Assembly: GCA_946892665.1 (NCBI GenBank)
Contig: CAMPOT010000001.1
Span: 1,674,001 to 1,738,000 of the forward strand
Source of the DNA: Chryseobacterium sp. Marseille-Q5410
GTDB lineage: Bacteria; Bacteroidota; Bacteroidia; Flavobacteriales; Weeksellaceae
Direction of reading: 5' to 3'
DNA length: 64,000 bases
The position numbers were made by a program, and so were the translations under genes. This document shows positions 16,927 to 25,511 of the stretch, piece by piece (the stretch's first letter is position 1; every line of letters starts with the position of its first letter). The notes under the pieces were generated by a model. That model was not told where the DNA came from. It saw only the letters and a list, made by a program, of their open reading frames with translations, and made no database searches.

Positions 16927-18069
16927 CTAACCTAAAAAATCTTTGATTTGAGAAGCTGCATTTACGATCGTTTCTTCTTTTTTGGCAAAACAGAAACGAA
17001 TCATTCCCGTATTGGCTTCGTCATTGTAGAACGCCGAGAGTGGAATAGTTGCAACTTTTGCCTGTTCGGTTAGCCAAATCGCAAATTCTTTATCTGAAAC
17101 CTTCGCAATATTTTCATAACCCAAAACCTGAAAATATCCAGCTTCGGCTTTTCCTTTCAAGGAAAACGGAAGATTTTTAAATTCATTGAGGAAAAAATCC
17201 CTTTTTTGTTGCATGATTTTTTGGTTTTTTTCAGCATCGAAGATTTCGAGATATTTTGCTAAAGCATATTGTGAAGGAGAATTCACACTGAAACTTAAAT
17301 ATTGATGAACACGGCGGTAGGCAAGAGTAAGTTCCTCCGAAGCCAGGATATAACCCACTTTCCAACCAGTGATGTGAAACATTTTACCAAAAGAAAATAT
17401 ACTGAAACATCTTTCGCAAAGTTTTGGATGATGAAAAGCACTATAAAATTCGTTCTCATCATAAGTAAGAATATCATAGACTTCATCGGAAATTACTACA
17501 ATTTCTGTAGCATCTATGATGGAGGAAAGTTGATCCCAATCGTATTTTTTCCAAATTTTCCCAGAGGGATTATGCGGTGAATTGATGATGATCGCTTTTG
17601 TTTTCTCTGAAATGACATTTTTCAGCAAATTAAAATCCACTTCAAAGTCGTTTTTTAAACTTACGAAAACCGGCAAACCGCCATTCATTTCAATCGCTGG
17701 AACATAGGAATCGTAGGAAGGTTCCAAAATGATCACTTCATCACCAAAACCAATAATCGCTGCCAGTGCAGTGTAAATCGCGTACGTTGCTCCCGGAGAG
17801 ATCGTGATGTTTTCTTTGACCAACGAAATTGGTTGTTTTCTATTTTGGTTAAAGGTAATAAGATCTTCAACCAATACAGGAAGTCCGCTCGTGGGTGCAT
17901 ATTGATTATAGTTTTTTTCCGTTCCCTCTGCGAGAAATTTTTTCAGACGGTCATCAATTTCATAATCGGGGAAACCTTGTGAGAGATTTACCGCGTTGTT
18001 TTGTTGCGCGAGCGCCGTCATTTCCGAAAAAATCGTAAGGTCTTTGCCTGAATGTTTTCTTTTAATCAT
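16927..18069 (-). CDS. PLP-dependent aminotransferase, methionine/kynurenine type
   Basis: The 380-residue fold-type I aminotransferase has NAVNLSQGFPDYEI at the N-terminus, INSPHNPSGKIW around residue 165, VISDEVYDILTY, the PLP lysine in FSFGKMFHITGWKVGY, and a C-terminal Arg in MIRFCFAKKEE. It most resembles YbdL-type methionine aminotransferases and kynurenine aminotransferases, which act on methionine and aromatic amino acids. Exact substrate is not decidable. It is divergent from the M28 peptidase gene and separated from arsR by about 85 bp. Confidence 0.9.
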   Translation of the reverse strand: MIKRKHSGKDLTIFSEMTALAQQNNAVNLSQGFPDYEIDDRLKKFLAEGTEKNYNQYAPTSGLPVLVEDLITFNQNRKQPISLVKENITISPGATYAIYTALAAIIGFGDEVIILEPSYDSYVPAIEMNGGLPVFVSLKNDFEVDFNLLKNVISEKTKAIIINSPHNPSGKIWKKYDWDQLSSIIDATEIVVISDEVYDILTYDENEFYSAFHHPKLCERCFSIFSFGKMFHITGWKVGYILASEELTLAYRRVHQYLSFSVNSPSQYALAKYLEIFDAEKNQKIMQQKRDFFLNEFKNLPFSLKGKAEAGYFQVLGYENIAKVSDKEFAIWLTEQAKVATIPLSAFYNDEANTGMIRFCFAKKEETIVNAASQIKDFLG

Positions 18070-18145
18070 ATCATCAAATTTAAAAATAAACTTTAAAATT
18101 TGTTTTAAAATTTATTTGTTACTTTTAAACTTCAAAAAAATAATT

Positions 18146-19162
18146 ATGAAAACCCTTTTTCTTCCGCTATTTTCGATGGTGATACTAAGCAGCTGTGCTT
18201 CGGTAAATTATTCTTATGACGGTAAAGTTTTCAAACAATCTTTGGAAACTATTTCGCAACAGGATCTCAAGAAAAATCTGTATGTAATAGCCTCAGACGA
18301 AATGGGAGGTCGGGATACCGGAAGTCCGGGACAGAAAAAGGCCGGCGAATACATGATTAAGCAGTATATGGAAATGGGTGTTTCTCATCCTGCTCAAATG
18401 AATTCTTATTATCAAAAAATTCCTGCAGCTAGCTTAAATTCCGGAAGAGCGCGTAATTTGCCAGATTCGGAAAATATTTTGGCTTTTATCAAAGGAACAG
18501 AAAAACCCGAAGAAATCATCGTTGTTTCTGCACACTATGATCATGTCGGAACCAAAAATGGTGTGGTTTACAATGGAGCTGATGATGATGGAAGTGGAAC
18601 TGTTGCGGTAATGCAAATTGCAAAAGCTTTCCAAAATGCCAAAAAATCCGGACATGGACCGAAAAGATCGATCCTGTTTCTTCATGTAACCGGCGAAGAG
18701 CATGGATTGCTGGGATCCAAATATTATGCTGATAACCCAATTTTCCCGATGGCAAATACCGTAGCTAATCTTAATATCGATATGATCGGACGATGCGATT
18801 CTGAAAACTGCGGAAAAAATTATGTTTATGTAATTGGCTCCGAAATGTTGAGTTCAGATTTAAAGCAAATCAATGGGGAAGCCAATAATAAAGTCACCAA
18901 GATGGAACTTAATTATAAATATGACGAGCCGAATGATCCGCAAAGACTGTACTACCGTTCCGATCATTATAATTTTGCCAAAAACGGCGTTCCGGTTGCT
19001 TTTTTCTTTGATGGAATTCATGAAGATTATCATCAACCGACTGATGATGCTGATAAAATTGATTACGAAGCGCTTCAGCGACGTGCGCAGCTTGTTTTCG
19101 CAACTGCATGGGAATTGGCAAATAGAAAAGATAGAATCGTGGTAGATAAAGAAAATAAGTAG
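18146..19162 (+). CDS. M28-family metallopeptidase lipoprotein
   Basis: The 338-residue protein has a lipoprotein signal ending LSSC. The M28 dizinc ligands are visible: SAHYDHVG, GADDDGSGT, TGEEHGLLG, NIDMIGR and RSDHYNF. M28 enzymes are aminopeptidases or carboxypeptidases; this one is exported and probably anchored to a membrane, where it may trim peptides. The ORF is open upstream to 17996, but the ATG at 18146 gives a proper signal peptide, and the longer version would overlap the divergent aminotransferase. Confidence 0.92.
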   Translation: MKTLFLPLFSMVILSSCASVNYSYDGKVFKQSLETISQQDLKKNLYVIASDEMGGRDTGSPGQKKAGEYMIKQYMEMGVSHPAQMNSYYQKIPAASLNSGRARNLPDSENILAFIKGTEKPEEIIVVSAHYDHVGTKNGVVYNGADDDGSGTVAVMQIAKAFQNAKKSGHGPKRSILFLHVTGEEHGLLGSKYYADNPIFPMANTVANLNIDMIGRCDSENCGKNYVYVIGSEMLSSDLKQINGEANNKVTKMELNYKYDEPNDPQRLYYRSDHYNFAKNGVPVAFFFDGIHEDYHQPTDDADKIDYEALQRRAQLVFATAWELANRKDRIVVDKENK

Positions 19163-19197
19163 AAGATTTCAAGATTCAAAATAATTACTCTGTTGCC

Positions 19198-19230
19198 TTT
19201 GCAGTGGAGTTTTTGTTTTTTGTACATTTG
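19198..19230 (+). promoter_or_regulatory. Promoter of tRNA-Arg(CCU)
   Basis: TTTG (19198-19201), 21 nt, then TACATTTG (19223-19230): a full flavobacterial promoter ending 6 nt before the tRNA 5' end. Confidence 0.65.
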
Positions 19231-19236
19231 ATTGTC

Positions 19237-19308
19237 GGCTCCATAGTTCAACGGATAGAATAGAAGTTTCCTAAACTTTAGATCCAAGTTCGATTTTTGG
19301 TGGAGTCA
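19237..19308 (+). tRNA. tRNA-Arg (anticodon CCU)
   Basis: A 72-nt cloverleaf can be drawn by hand. The acceptor GGCTCCA pairs with TGGAGTC, with one G-U pair. The D stem is GTTC/GAAT with GG in its loop. The anticodon stem GAAGT/ACTTT closes loop TTCCTAA, giving CCT. The T stem CCAAG/TTTGG holds loop TTCGATT. CCA is not encoded. It reads AGG codons. G-U pairs in several stems make it slightly weak, but the architecture is intact. Confidence 0.88.
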
Positions 19309-19606
19309 CTTCCGGAAATAAGAGAATCCGCTGTTTAGCAACGGATTCAATAGATAAAAACATCTCATTTTTTAATTAGACAACAACAAAAAAGAGAAGC
19401 CGACGATGCTTCTCTTAAATTTTTATATCAATTTAATGGTATTTCTGTGGATATTGAAATAGAAAAAAGTGTTCATTCTCTCTTATTTTCAAAGTAAATT
19501 TAAAACAATTTTCACTATCTAATGTAAACTGAATGTTAAAAAACACTTTTTATTCACATTTTTTTGTGGATAAAGTACTTAGACGAAATTCTACATCATC
19601 AGTATT
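19309..19606. other. Gap between tRNA-Arg and the uvrA 3' end
   Basis: AT-rich sequence with the terminator at 19392-19416 and no ORF that I can support. Confidence 0.6.
19392..19416. terminator. Hairpin terminator downstream of tRNA-Arg
   Basis: Perfect 9-bp stem AAGAGAAGC (19392-19400) with GCTTCTCTT (19408-19416), loop CGACGAT. The left arm resembles that of the lpdA terminator. T residues follow on the plus strand and A residues precede it, so it may act both ways. Confidence 0.75.
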
Positions 19607-22393
19607 TTATAGTTTTTCCTTTAGATATTTCCCTGTATGTGATTTTTTGTTCTTAATTAAATCTTCCGGAGTTCCTGTGAAAACCACTTCGCCACCGTGT
19701 TTTCCTGCTTCGGGACCGATGTCGATGAGGTAGTCTGCAGATTTGATGATGTCGGGTTGATGTTCGATAACAATCACCGAATGTCCCAATTCGATCAAAG
19801 CCTGTAGGGAAGTAAGTAATTTATTAATGTCGTGAAAATGCAAACCAGTAGATGGTTCATCGAAAATGAAAAGTGTTTTTTCGTTGGTAACACCTTTCAC
19901 AAGGAATGAAGCCAGTTTCACTCTTTGCGCCTCACCGCCAGAAAGAGTAGAAGAGCTTTGCCCGAGCTGAAGGTATCCCAAACCTACTTCCTGCAGCGGT
20001 TTCAGTTTGGTCACAATTTTTTGCTCGTCGTTTTCGCTGAAAAATTCCAATGCTTCATCCACGGTCATGTGGAGAACATCCGAAATGTTTTTTTCATCAA
20101 ATTTGATTTCAAGAATTTCGTTTTTGAAACGAGTTCCGTGGCAAGTTTCGCATTCCAGTTCGATATCAGCCATAAACTGCATCGAAACGTTGATCACGCC
20201 TTCGCCTTTGCATTCATCGCATCGTCCTCCATCTACGTTGAACGAGAAATGTTTAGGCTTTAAACCTTGCATTTTAGCAAGTTTCTGTTTTGAAAAAAGA
20301 TCCCTAATATCGTCGTACGCTTTCAGATAGGTTACAGGATTGGATCGCGAAGATTTTCCGATGGGATTTTGATCAATCAGTTCTATATTTTTGATGAGTT
20401 TTTTAGGGAATTCCACCGAATCGTAATCGGCTTTTTTTCCGCCCATTCCCAATTGAATTTGAATGTCGTTCGTGAGAATTTCTTTCATCAATGTTGATTT
20501 TCCACTTCCCGAAACTCCGGAAATCACGACCAAACTTTCCAATGGAATATTGACATCGATGTTTTTCAGATTGTTTTGTCGCGCACCCTTTATCTGAATA
20601 AATTCCTTTGCTTTTCTTCGTTTTTCAGGAACCTTAATTTCTAATTTTCCTGTTAGGTACTGAGCGGTAAGTGAATTTGAATTTTGCAATTCGTTGAAAT
20701 CTCCTGCAAAAACGAGCTCACCACCGAGGTAGCCGGCTTCCGGACCAATATCAATGATATAATCAGCAGCTTTCATTACGTCTTCGTCATGTTCTACCAC
20801 AATCACGGTATTCCCCAAATCCCGAAGATTTTTTAAAACTTCTATTAAATTTTCAGTATCCCGCGAATGCAATCCAATCGACGGTTCATCCAGAATATAA
20901 ATGGAGCCAACTAAGGAACTTCCCAAAGATGTTGCGAGATTAATCCGCTGACTTTCGCCACCGGAAAGGGTGTTAGATGTTCGGTTGAGCGTGAGATATC
21001 CTAGGCCAACTTTATCTAAAAATTCGAGTCGGGTCGTGATTTCATAAAGTAATCGTTTTGCAATTTCCGCGTCGTGTTTGTTTAGTTTTAATGATTTAAC
21101 CAATGGCAACAATTCATCCAACGGAAGCTCGATCATATCCTGAATATTATGTCCATCAATCTTCACGTACTGCGTTTCCTGGCGCAATCTCAATCCTTCG
21201 CAAGTCGGGCAAATGGTTTTTCCTCGAAATCGGGAAAGCATCACGCGATATTGAATTTTGTAAAGATTTTCCTCTACCATTTTGAAGAAGTTGTTGATCG
21301 AGGGGAAATTTCTGGAGTTATCGCCTTTCCAGAGATAGTTTCTTTGCTCTTTACTAAGTTGATGATAAGGTTTATGAATAGGAAATTGCGTTCCTGCTTT
21401 TTTGATGAATTCTTTCTTCCAATCACTCATGGATTCACCTTTCCAACTGGCCACTGCGTCCTCATAAACCGAAAGGTTTTTGTTGGGAATCACCAAGTCT
21501 TCATCAATTCCAACGACTTTTCCGTATCCTTCACACTCCGGACAAGCACCATAAGGATTATTAAAACTAAAAAAATGAACATTGGGTTCCATGAAAGTCA
21601 TTCCGTCCAACTCAAATTTATTTGAAAATTCGGTGATTTTTCCGGTTTCGATATTTTTCAGTGAGCAATAACCATGACCTTCGTAAAACGCCATTTGAAT
21701 AGAGTCGGCGAGTCTTTGCAAGAAATTTTCATCCTCTTCATAGCGAAAGCGATCAACCACGAGCTGAATTTCCATGTCTTTTTCTGGAACAAATCCAAAA
21801 CTCTCAAGATCTTCAATTCCGGCAACATTTCCATTGACTTCAATCCTTGTAAAACCGGATAATTTTAGCGTTTTCAGTTGCTCATTAAATTTAGAAATGT
21901 CAAAATTCAATGGGTTTCTCAGTAAAAAAGTTTGATTTTCATTTTTCTTAATGAAATCGATCACATCAGAAACCGAATCTTTCTTCACTTCCCGACCGGA
22001 TATTGGCGAAAAAGTTCTTCCAATTCTCGCGAAAAGCAACTTTAGGTAATCGTAAACCTCAGTTGAAGTTCCAACGGTTGATCGCGGATTAGAAGAAATT
22101 ACCTTTTGCTGAATCGCGATTGACGGTGCCAAACCTTTGATGTCGTCCACTTTTGGTTTTTCCAATTTTCCAAGAAACTGTCGTGCATAAGAACTTAAAC
22201 TTTCTACATATCTGCGCTGCCCTTCGGCATAAATGGTGTCGAAAGCCAGTGAAGATTTTCCGCTCCCGGAAACGCCCGTAATCACAATTAATTTATTCTT
22301 CGGAAGAAGAACATCAATGTGTTTCAGATTGTTAAGATGAGCGTTCTTAACGAAAATTTCCTTTTTAATATCGATTTCTGGATTTTTAATCAT
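19607..22393 (-). CDS. uvrA: Excinuclease ABC subunit UvrA
   Basis: The 928-residue protein has two ABC ATPase modules: Walker A GVSGSGKSSLAFDTIYAEGQ near residue 40 and GVSGSGKSTLMKEIL near 625. ABC signatures are NTLSGGESQRINLA and STLSGGEAQRVKLA. The zinc fingers are visible as CPECEGYGK, CPTCEGLRL and CDECKGEG...CETCHGTRF. UvrA, as a dimer, finds bulky DNA lesions and loads UvrB for nucleotide excision repair. Length is typical. It is monocistronic and convergent with the tRNA-Arg. Confidence 0.97.
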   Translation of the reverse strand: MIKNPEIDIKKEIFVKNAHLNNLKHIDVLLPKNKLIVITGVSGSGKSSLAFDTIYAEGQRRYVESLSSYARQFLGKLEKPKVDDIKGLAPSIAIQQKVISSNPRSTVGTSTEVYDYLKLLFARIGRTFSPISGREVKKDSVSDVIDFIKKNENQTFLLRNPLNFDISKFNEQLKTLKLSGFTRIEVNGNVAGIEDLESFGFVPEKDMEIQLVVDRFRYEEDENFLQRLADSIQMAFYEGHGYCSLKNIETGKITEFSNKFELDGMTFMEPNVHFFSFNNPYGACPECEGYGKVVGIDEDLVIPNKNLSVYEDAVASWKGESMSDWKKEFIKKAGTQFPIHKPYHQLSKEQRNYLWKGDNSRNFPSINNFFKMVEENLYKIQYRVMLSRFRGKTICPTCEGLRLRQETQYVKIDGHNIQDMIELPLDELLPLVKSLKLNKHDAEIAKRLLYEITTRLEFLDKVGLGYLTLNRTSNTLSGGESQRINLATSLGSSLVGSIYILDEPSIGLHSRDTENLIEVLKNLRDLGNTVIVVEHDEDVMKAADYIIDIGPEAGYLGGELVFAGDFNELQNSNSLTAQYLTGKLEIKVPEKRRKAKEFIQIKGARQNNLKNIDVNIPLESLVVISGVSGSGKSTLMKEILTNDIQIQLGMGGKKADYDSVEFPKKLIKNIELIDQNPIGKSSRSNPVTYLKAYDDIRDLFSKQKLAKMQGLKPKHFSFNVDGGRCDECKGEGVINVSMQFMADIELECETCHGTRFKNEILEIKFDEKNISDVLHMTVDEALEFFSENDEQKIVTKLKPLQEVGLGYLQLGQSSSTLSGGEAQRVKLASFLVKGVTNEKTLFIFDEPSTGLHFHDINKLLTSLQALIELGHSVIVIEHQPDIIKSADYLIDIGPEAGKHGGEVVFTGTPEDLIKNKKSHTGKYLKEKL

Positions 22394-22411
22394 AGGTGAA
22401 ATTAAGACCTA

Positions 22412-22419
22412 CAAAAATA
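22412..22419 (-). promoter_or_regulatory. -10 box (TATTTTTG) for uvrA
   Basis: On the minus strand TATTTTTG lies 18 nt before the uvrA ATG. Confidence 0.5.
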
Positions 22420-22663
22420 AGGTTTTTTGCTCAAAAATTTTCATTGACTTTTATTTTAAGTGCGAGTAGAATTCCCACCAAAAAAAATATTTTTTTGCAT
22501 TAAGAATTAAGTAATAAAATCATCAGGAAATTATCAAATGAGTTCATTGCAATATTAATTAAAAAAAGCCGAAATTTTTGAATTTCAGATATTTACAACT
22601 TATAGTTGCTTGAGCAGTATTTTATTCGTTTTTAAACGTATTAATTATTACAGAAAAGCTTTT

Positions 22664-22691
22664 TTGTAACGTGAATAAGTGTTTATATTTG
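22664..22691 (+). promoter_or_regulatory. Promoter of the TonB receptor gene
   Basis: TTG (22664-22666), 17 nt, TATATTTG (22684-22691): a textbook flavobacterial promoter. It predicts a leader of about 90 nt before the ATG at 22788. Confidence 0.65.
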
Positions 22692-22787
22692 CCACTATTT
22701 TTTAGTATAAACATAATTATGCTTGATGTTTTTATTCTAAAGGATATTTATCAATAATTCAAATAAATCTATAAAAATATATCAGAA

Positions 22788-24596
22788 ATGAAAAAACTAG
22801 TATGTGCCGTTCTTCTTTTGGGAGTAATTGGAATGGTTTCGGCGCAGGAAAAAGAAAGTGAAATTAGTGAAGTCACGGTACAAGGGAAATTCCTGAATCT
22901 TCCACTGAAAAAGGTGAATGAAAACATCACCGTAATTTCAAAAAAAGAATTGGAGAATTCTCCTGCGAAAAGCATCGAAGAAGTTTTGGCACAATTCACC
23001 GGAATGGATATCCGAAAAAGAGGAGCAAATGGAGTTCAATCCGATATTTCTGTTCGCGGAAGCAGTTTCGAGCAAGTTTTGATTTTAGTAAATGGAATTA
23101 GAATTAATGATTCTCAAACCGGCCATAATTCTATGAATATTCCATTTGATTTAGCTTCTGTAGAAAAAATAGAAATCGTGAAAGGTCCTGCTGCACGTCG
23201 TTTTGGGCAAAATGCTTATGCGGGAGTTATTAATATCATCACCAAACCTTCTTCCGATGAGAATATTGTTTTCACGGCAAGTGGCGGAGATTTCAAAACC
23301 TATTCTTTAGGAGTTGGGGCTAATTTTGGAAATGAACGTTCCTCAAATTTTATTCAGGTAAATTCTAGTAGTTCCGATGGCTATCGCTACAATTCTGATT
23401 ATAAAATCAACAATATTTTTTACCAAAACCGATACAAAATCGAGAATGGAAATTTGAACTTTCAGGCTGGAATTCAGGAGAAAAAGTTCGGCGCGAACGG
23501 TTTTTATGCAACACCTGCCGCAAAAGATCAATACGAAGAAACGCAAGCTTCAATTGTGAGTTTAGGAATGGATAAAAATTACGAAAAATGGGGATTAAAT
23601 TCTGCAGTTTATTGGCGAAGAGGACAAGATATGTACGAATATATCCGCAATAAACCGGAAATTTATCGAAATATGCACATTGGGAATAATTTGGGCGCCG
23701 AGCTGAATGGAAGTTACCGATCCGATTTGGGAACCACTGGTTTGGGGTTGGAACTGCGCAAAGAATTCCTTGCCAGTAACAATTTGGGACATCGCGAGAG
23801 GTTTGTGACACAAGTTTTTTTCGAACATCATTTTTCATTTCTTGAAAATAAGTTGAATATTTCACCCGGAATTTCGTGGGCAAATTATGATAAAGAAGGG
23901 GATTTCTTTTATCCAGGATTGGACCTGGGATTTGATTTTGATGACCATCATAAAATCTACGGAAATATTGCAAAAGTTAACAGAATTCCGACTTTTACGG
24001 ATTTATATTATTTAAGCAAGACCGAAGCGGGAAATCCAAATTTGAAGCCCGAAAATGCAGTATCGGCTGAAATTGGATATCGATTTCAAAAGCAGAATTT
24101 TCTCGGAAAAATCAGTGGATTTTTAAGGGATTCAGATAATTCCATCGATTGGTCAAAGGAAAATGCAAATGATATTTGGCGCGCTGAAAACATCGGTAAA
24201 ATCAAGACGAAAGGGGTAGAGGTGGAATTGGCTCAACATTTTAATTCCTTTTTGAAATCGTATTCCGTGGGCTATACTTTTTTAGAAAGTAACTATGAGC
24301 AGCCATCCGGCTTGATCTCGCGCTATGTAATGGAAAATTTGAAACATCAGTTGGTGGCTAAATTGGAAGTTTTATTTTTGAAAAAATTTACAAACCAATT
24401 GATTTACCGATATAACGAAAGAGTTTCCACTGGGAGTTATCAAATTCTCGATGAAAAATTGAGCTATGATACCAAAAATTACAATATATATATCATGGTA
24501 AACAATATTCTAAATACAAAGTACACTGAAACATTCGGTGTTCCGATGTCTGGAAGGTGGTTTCATGTCGGATTAAGTTTTAAAACTGGTTTTTAA
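22788..24596 (+). CDS. TonB-dependent outer-membrane receptor
   Basis: The 602-residue protein has a signal peptide (MKKLVCAVLLLGVIGMVSAQ), a possible TonB box (SEVTVQG), and a plug domain (about 40-160) with VEKIEIVKGPAARRFG and GVINIITKP. A 22-strand barrel follows, ending in aromatic Phe (SFKTGF). It lacks the N-terminal carboxypeptidase-like domain of SusC proteins and, at about 600 residues, is in the size range of BtuB-like or small siderophore receptors. The ligand cannot be read. A DUF2490 gene follows on the same strand, but no SusD or ABC genes. Confidence 0.92.
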   Translation: MKKLVCAVLLLGVIGMVSAQEKESEISEVTVQGKFLNLPLKKVNENITVISKKELENSPAKSIEEVLAQFTGMDIRKRGANGVQSDISVRGSSFEQVLILVNGIRINDSQTGHNSMNIPFDLASVEKIEIVKGPAARRFGQNAYAGVINIITKPSSDENIVFTASGGDFKTYSLGVGANFGNERSSNFIQVNSSSSDGYRYNSDYKINNIFYQNRYKIENGNLNFQAGIQEKKFGANGFYATPAAKDQYEETQASIVSLGMDKNYEKWGLNSAVYWRRGQDMYEYIRNKPEIYRNMHIGNNLGAELNGSYRSDLGTTGLGLELRKEFLASNNLGHRERFVTQVFFEHHFSFLENKLNISPGISWANYDKEGDFFYPGLDLGFDFDDHHKIYGNIAKVNRIPTFTDLYYLSKTEAGNPNLKPENAVSAEIGYRFQKQNFLGKISGFLRDSDNSIDWSKENANDIWRAENIGKIKTKGVEVELAQHFNSFLKSYSVGYTFLESNYEQPSGLISRYVMENLKHQLVAKLEVLFLKKFTNQLIYRYNERVSTGSYQILDEKLSYDTKNYNIYIMVNNILNTKYTETFGVPMSGRWFHVGLSFKTGF

Positions 24597-24607
24597 TAAG
24601 TTTTGTT

Positions 24608-24615
24608 TAATTTTG
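24608..24615 (+). promoter_or_regulatory. -10-like box (TAATTTTG) before the DUF2490 gene
   Basis: TAATTTTG fits TAnnTTTG and ends 13 nt before the ATG at 24629. It may add a second promoter within the receptor-DUF2490 pair. Confidence 0.35.
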
Positions 24616-24628
24616 CATTTTGAAACAC

Positions 24629-25342
24629 ATGAAAAAAATATTTTTATTGATGCTCTTTTTAGGGATATTTTCCCCTATTTTCGGTCAGGAGCATATTTCC
24701 AGTTTCAACTCGGTCACGATTACCTATAAAATTCATCCGAAGTTTTTCATTTATGGTGAAGGGCAATTGCGTGGAATTGAAGACTATTCGTATCCCGATT
24801 ATTACGAAATAAAAGGTGGAATAGGTTATAATTTAACACCGAATCATAAACCTTTTATAGGTATTGGCCGCTACGGAAATTACAAAAATCATGCGATGGA
24901 TAAGGAGGAATTCCGGGTTTGGTTACAAGATGTGATTGATTTAAAAGTCAATAAATTTAAATTTGAAAACCGATTAAGAGCTGAAAAAAGTTGGTTTTAT
25001 GAACCAAAGAAAGACCAGCATTCCGATCGAATCCGTTTCCGTTACAGGATGAACATTTCGGTTCCGCTTAATTCCGAATCTGTAAAACCAGGAACGCTAT
25101 TTGTGAACGCTTATGATGAAGTGTTTTTTGTAGCAACAGAGAAGCCATTTTTTGCCAGAAATCGTGTTTTTGGAGGATTTGGTTATCAGATTGATGAGAA
25201 TTTCGGAATTGCCAGTGGTTACCTCTGGCAAAGAGAATTCGCGAAATCGGGCAACAAGAACCTACATTTTCTATATCTCGCTCTGAATATCACCATTGAT
25301 GGTTCCGACGAAAAATCTTACAGTTTCCCAGGAGCTGATTAA
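24629..25342 (+). CDS. DUF2490 outer-membrane barrel-like protein
   Basis: The 237-residue protein starts with a signal peptide (MKKIFLLMLFLGIFSPIFGQ) and is rich in alternating aromatic beta-strands (ITYKIHPKFFIYGEGQLRG, FENRLRAEKSWFYEP, RIRFRYRMNISVPL), which matches DUF2490, predicted as small outer-membrane barrels. Function is unknown. The ATG at 24629 is preferred over a TTG three codons upstream. It follows the TonB receptor by about 30 bp and may be co-transcribed with it. Confidence 0.82.
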   Translation: MKKIFLLMLFLGIFSPIFGQEHISSFNSVTITYKIHPKFFIYGEGQLRGIEDYSYPDYYEIKGGIGYNLTPNHKPFIGIGRYGNYKNHAMDKEEFRVWLQDVIDLKVNKFKFENRLRAEKSWFYEPKKDQHSDRIRFRYRMNISVPLNSESVKPGTLFVNAYDEVFFVATEKPFFARNRVFGGFGYQIDENFGIASGYLWQREFAKSGNKNLHFLYLALNITIDGSDEKSYSFPGAD

Positions 25343-25384
25343 TGTTGATAACTTTTGCTGAATTTAGTTTTTTTAATCAAAAAG

Positions 25385-25419
25385 TTTGACACTTTTTTTG
25401 TACCAAATTCCTATATTTG
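25385..25419 (+). promoter_or_regulatory. Promoter of dnaN
   Basis: TTTG (25385-25388) and TATATTTG (25412-25419) with a 23-nt spacer. The TSS would fall near 25426, leaving a leader of about 85 nt. Confidence 0.6.
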
Positions 25420-25442
25420 TCAAAATAATAAAAAAATAATGA

Positions 25443-25483
25443 AACTGTAAGGAATTAAAAGGGTATTAAACCCATTTTCAGTT
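25443..25483 (+). promoter_or_regulatory. Predicted stem-loop in the dnaN leader
   Basis: AACTG (25443-25447) pairs with CAGTT (25479-25483), and AAAAGGG (25457-25463) pairs with CCC and TTTT (25471-25478). There is a 9-nt bulge on the left and the loop is TATTAAA. It is not followed by a T run, so it is not a terminator. Confidence 0.4.
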
Positions 25484-25511
25484 CCATTTTACCAATAAAA
25501 TAACATAACAA

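Larger units (their letters stand above)
22394..22787. other. Divergent control region between uvrA and the TonB receptor gene
   Basis: About 390 bp holding a minus-strand -10 box for uvrA and a complete plus-strand promoter for the receptor, described separately. The rest is AT-rich; no ORF or recognisable riboswitch was seen. Confidence 0.6.

Noticed and set aside
22546-22559. ATTGCAATATTAAT near the TonB receptor promoter, resembling the ArsR site
   Set aside because: Only the AT-rich core is shared, it lacks the CGATA part, and it is far from any arsenic gene; chance match is likely.
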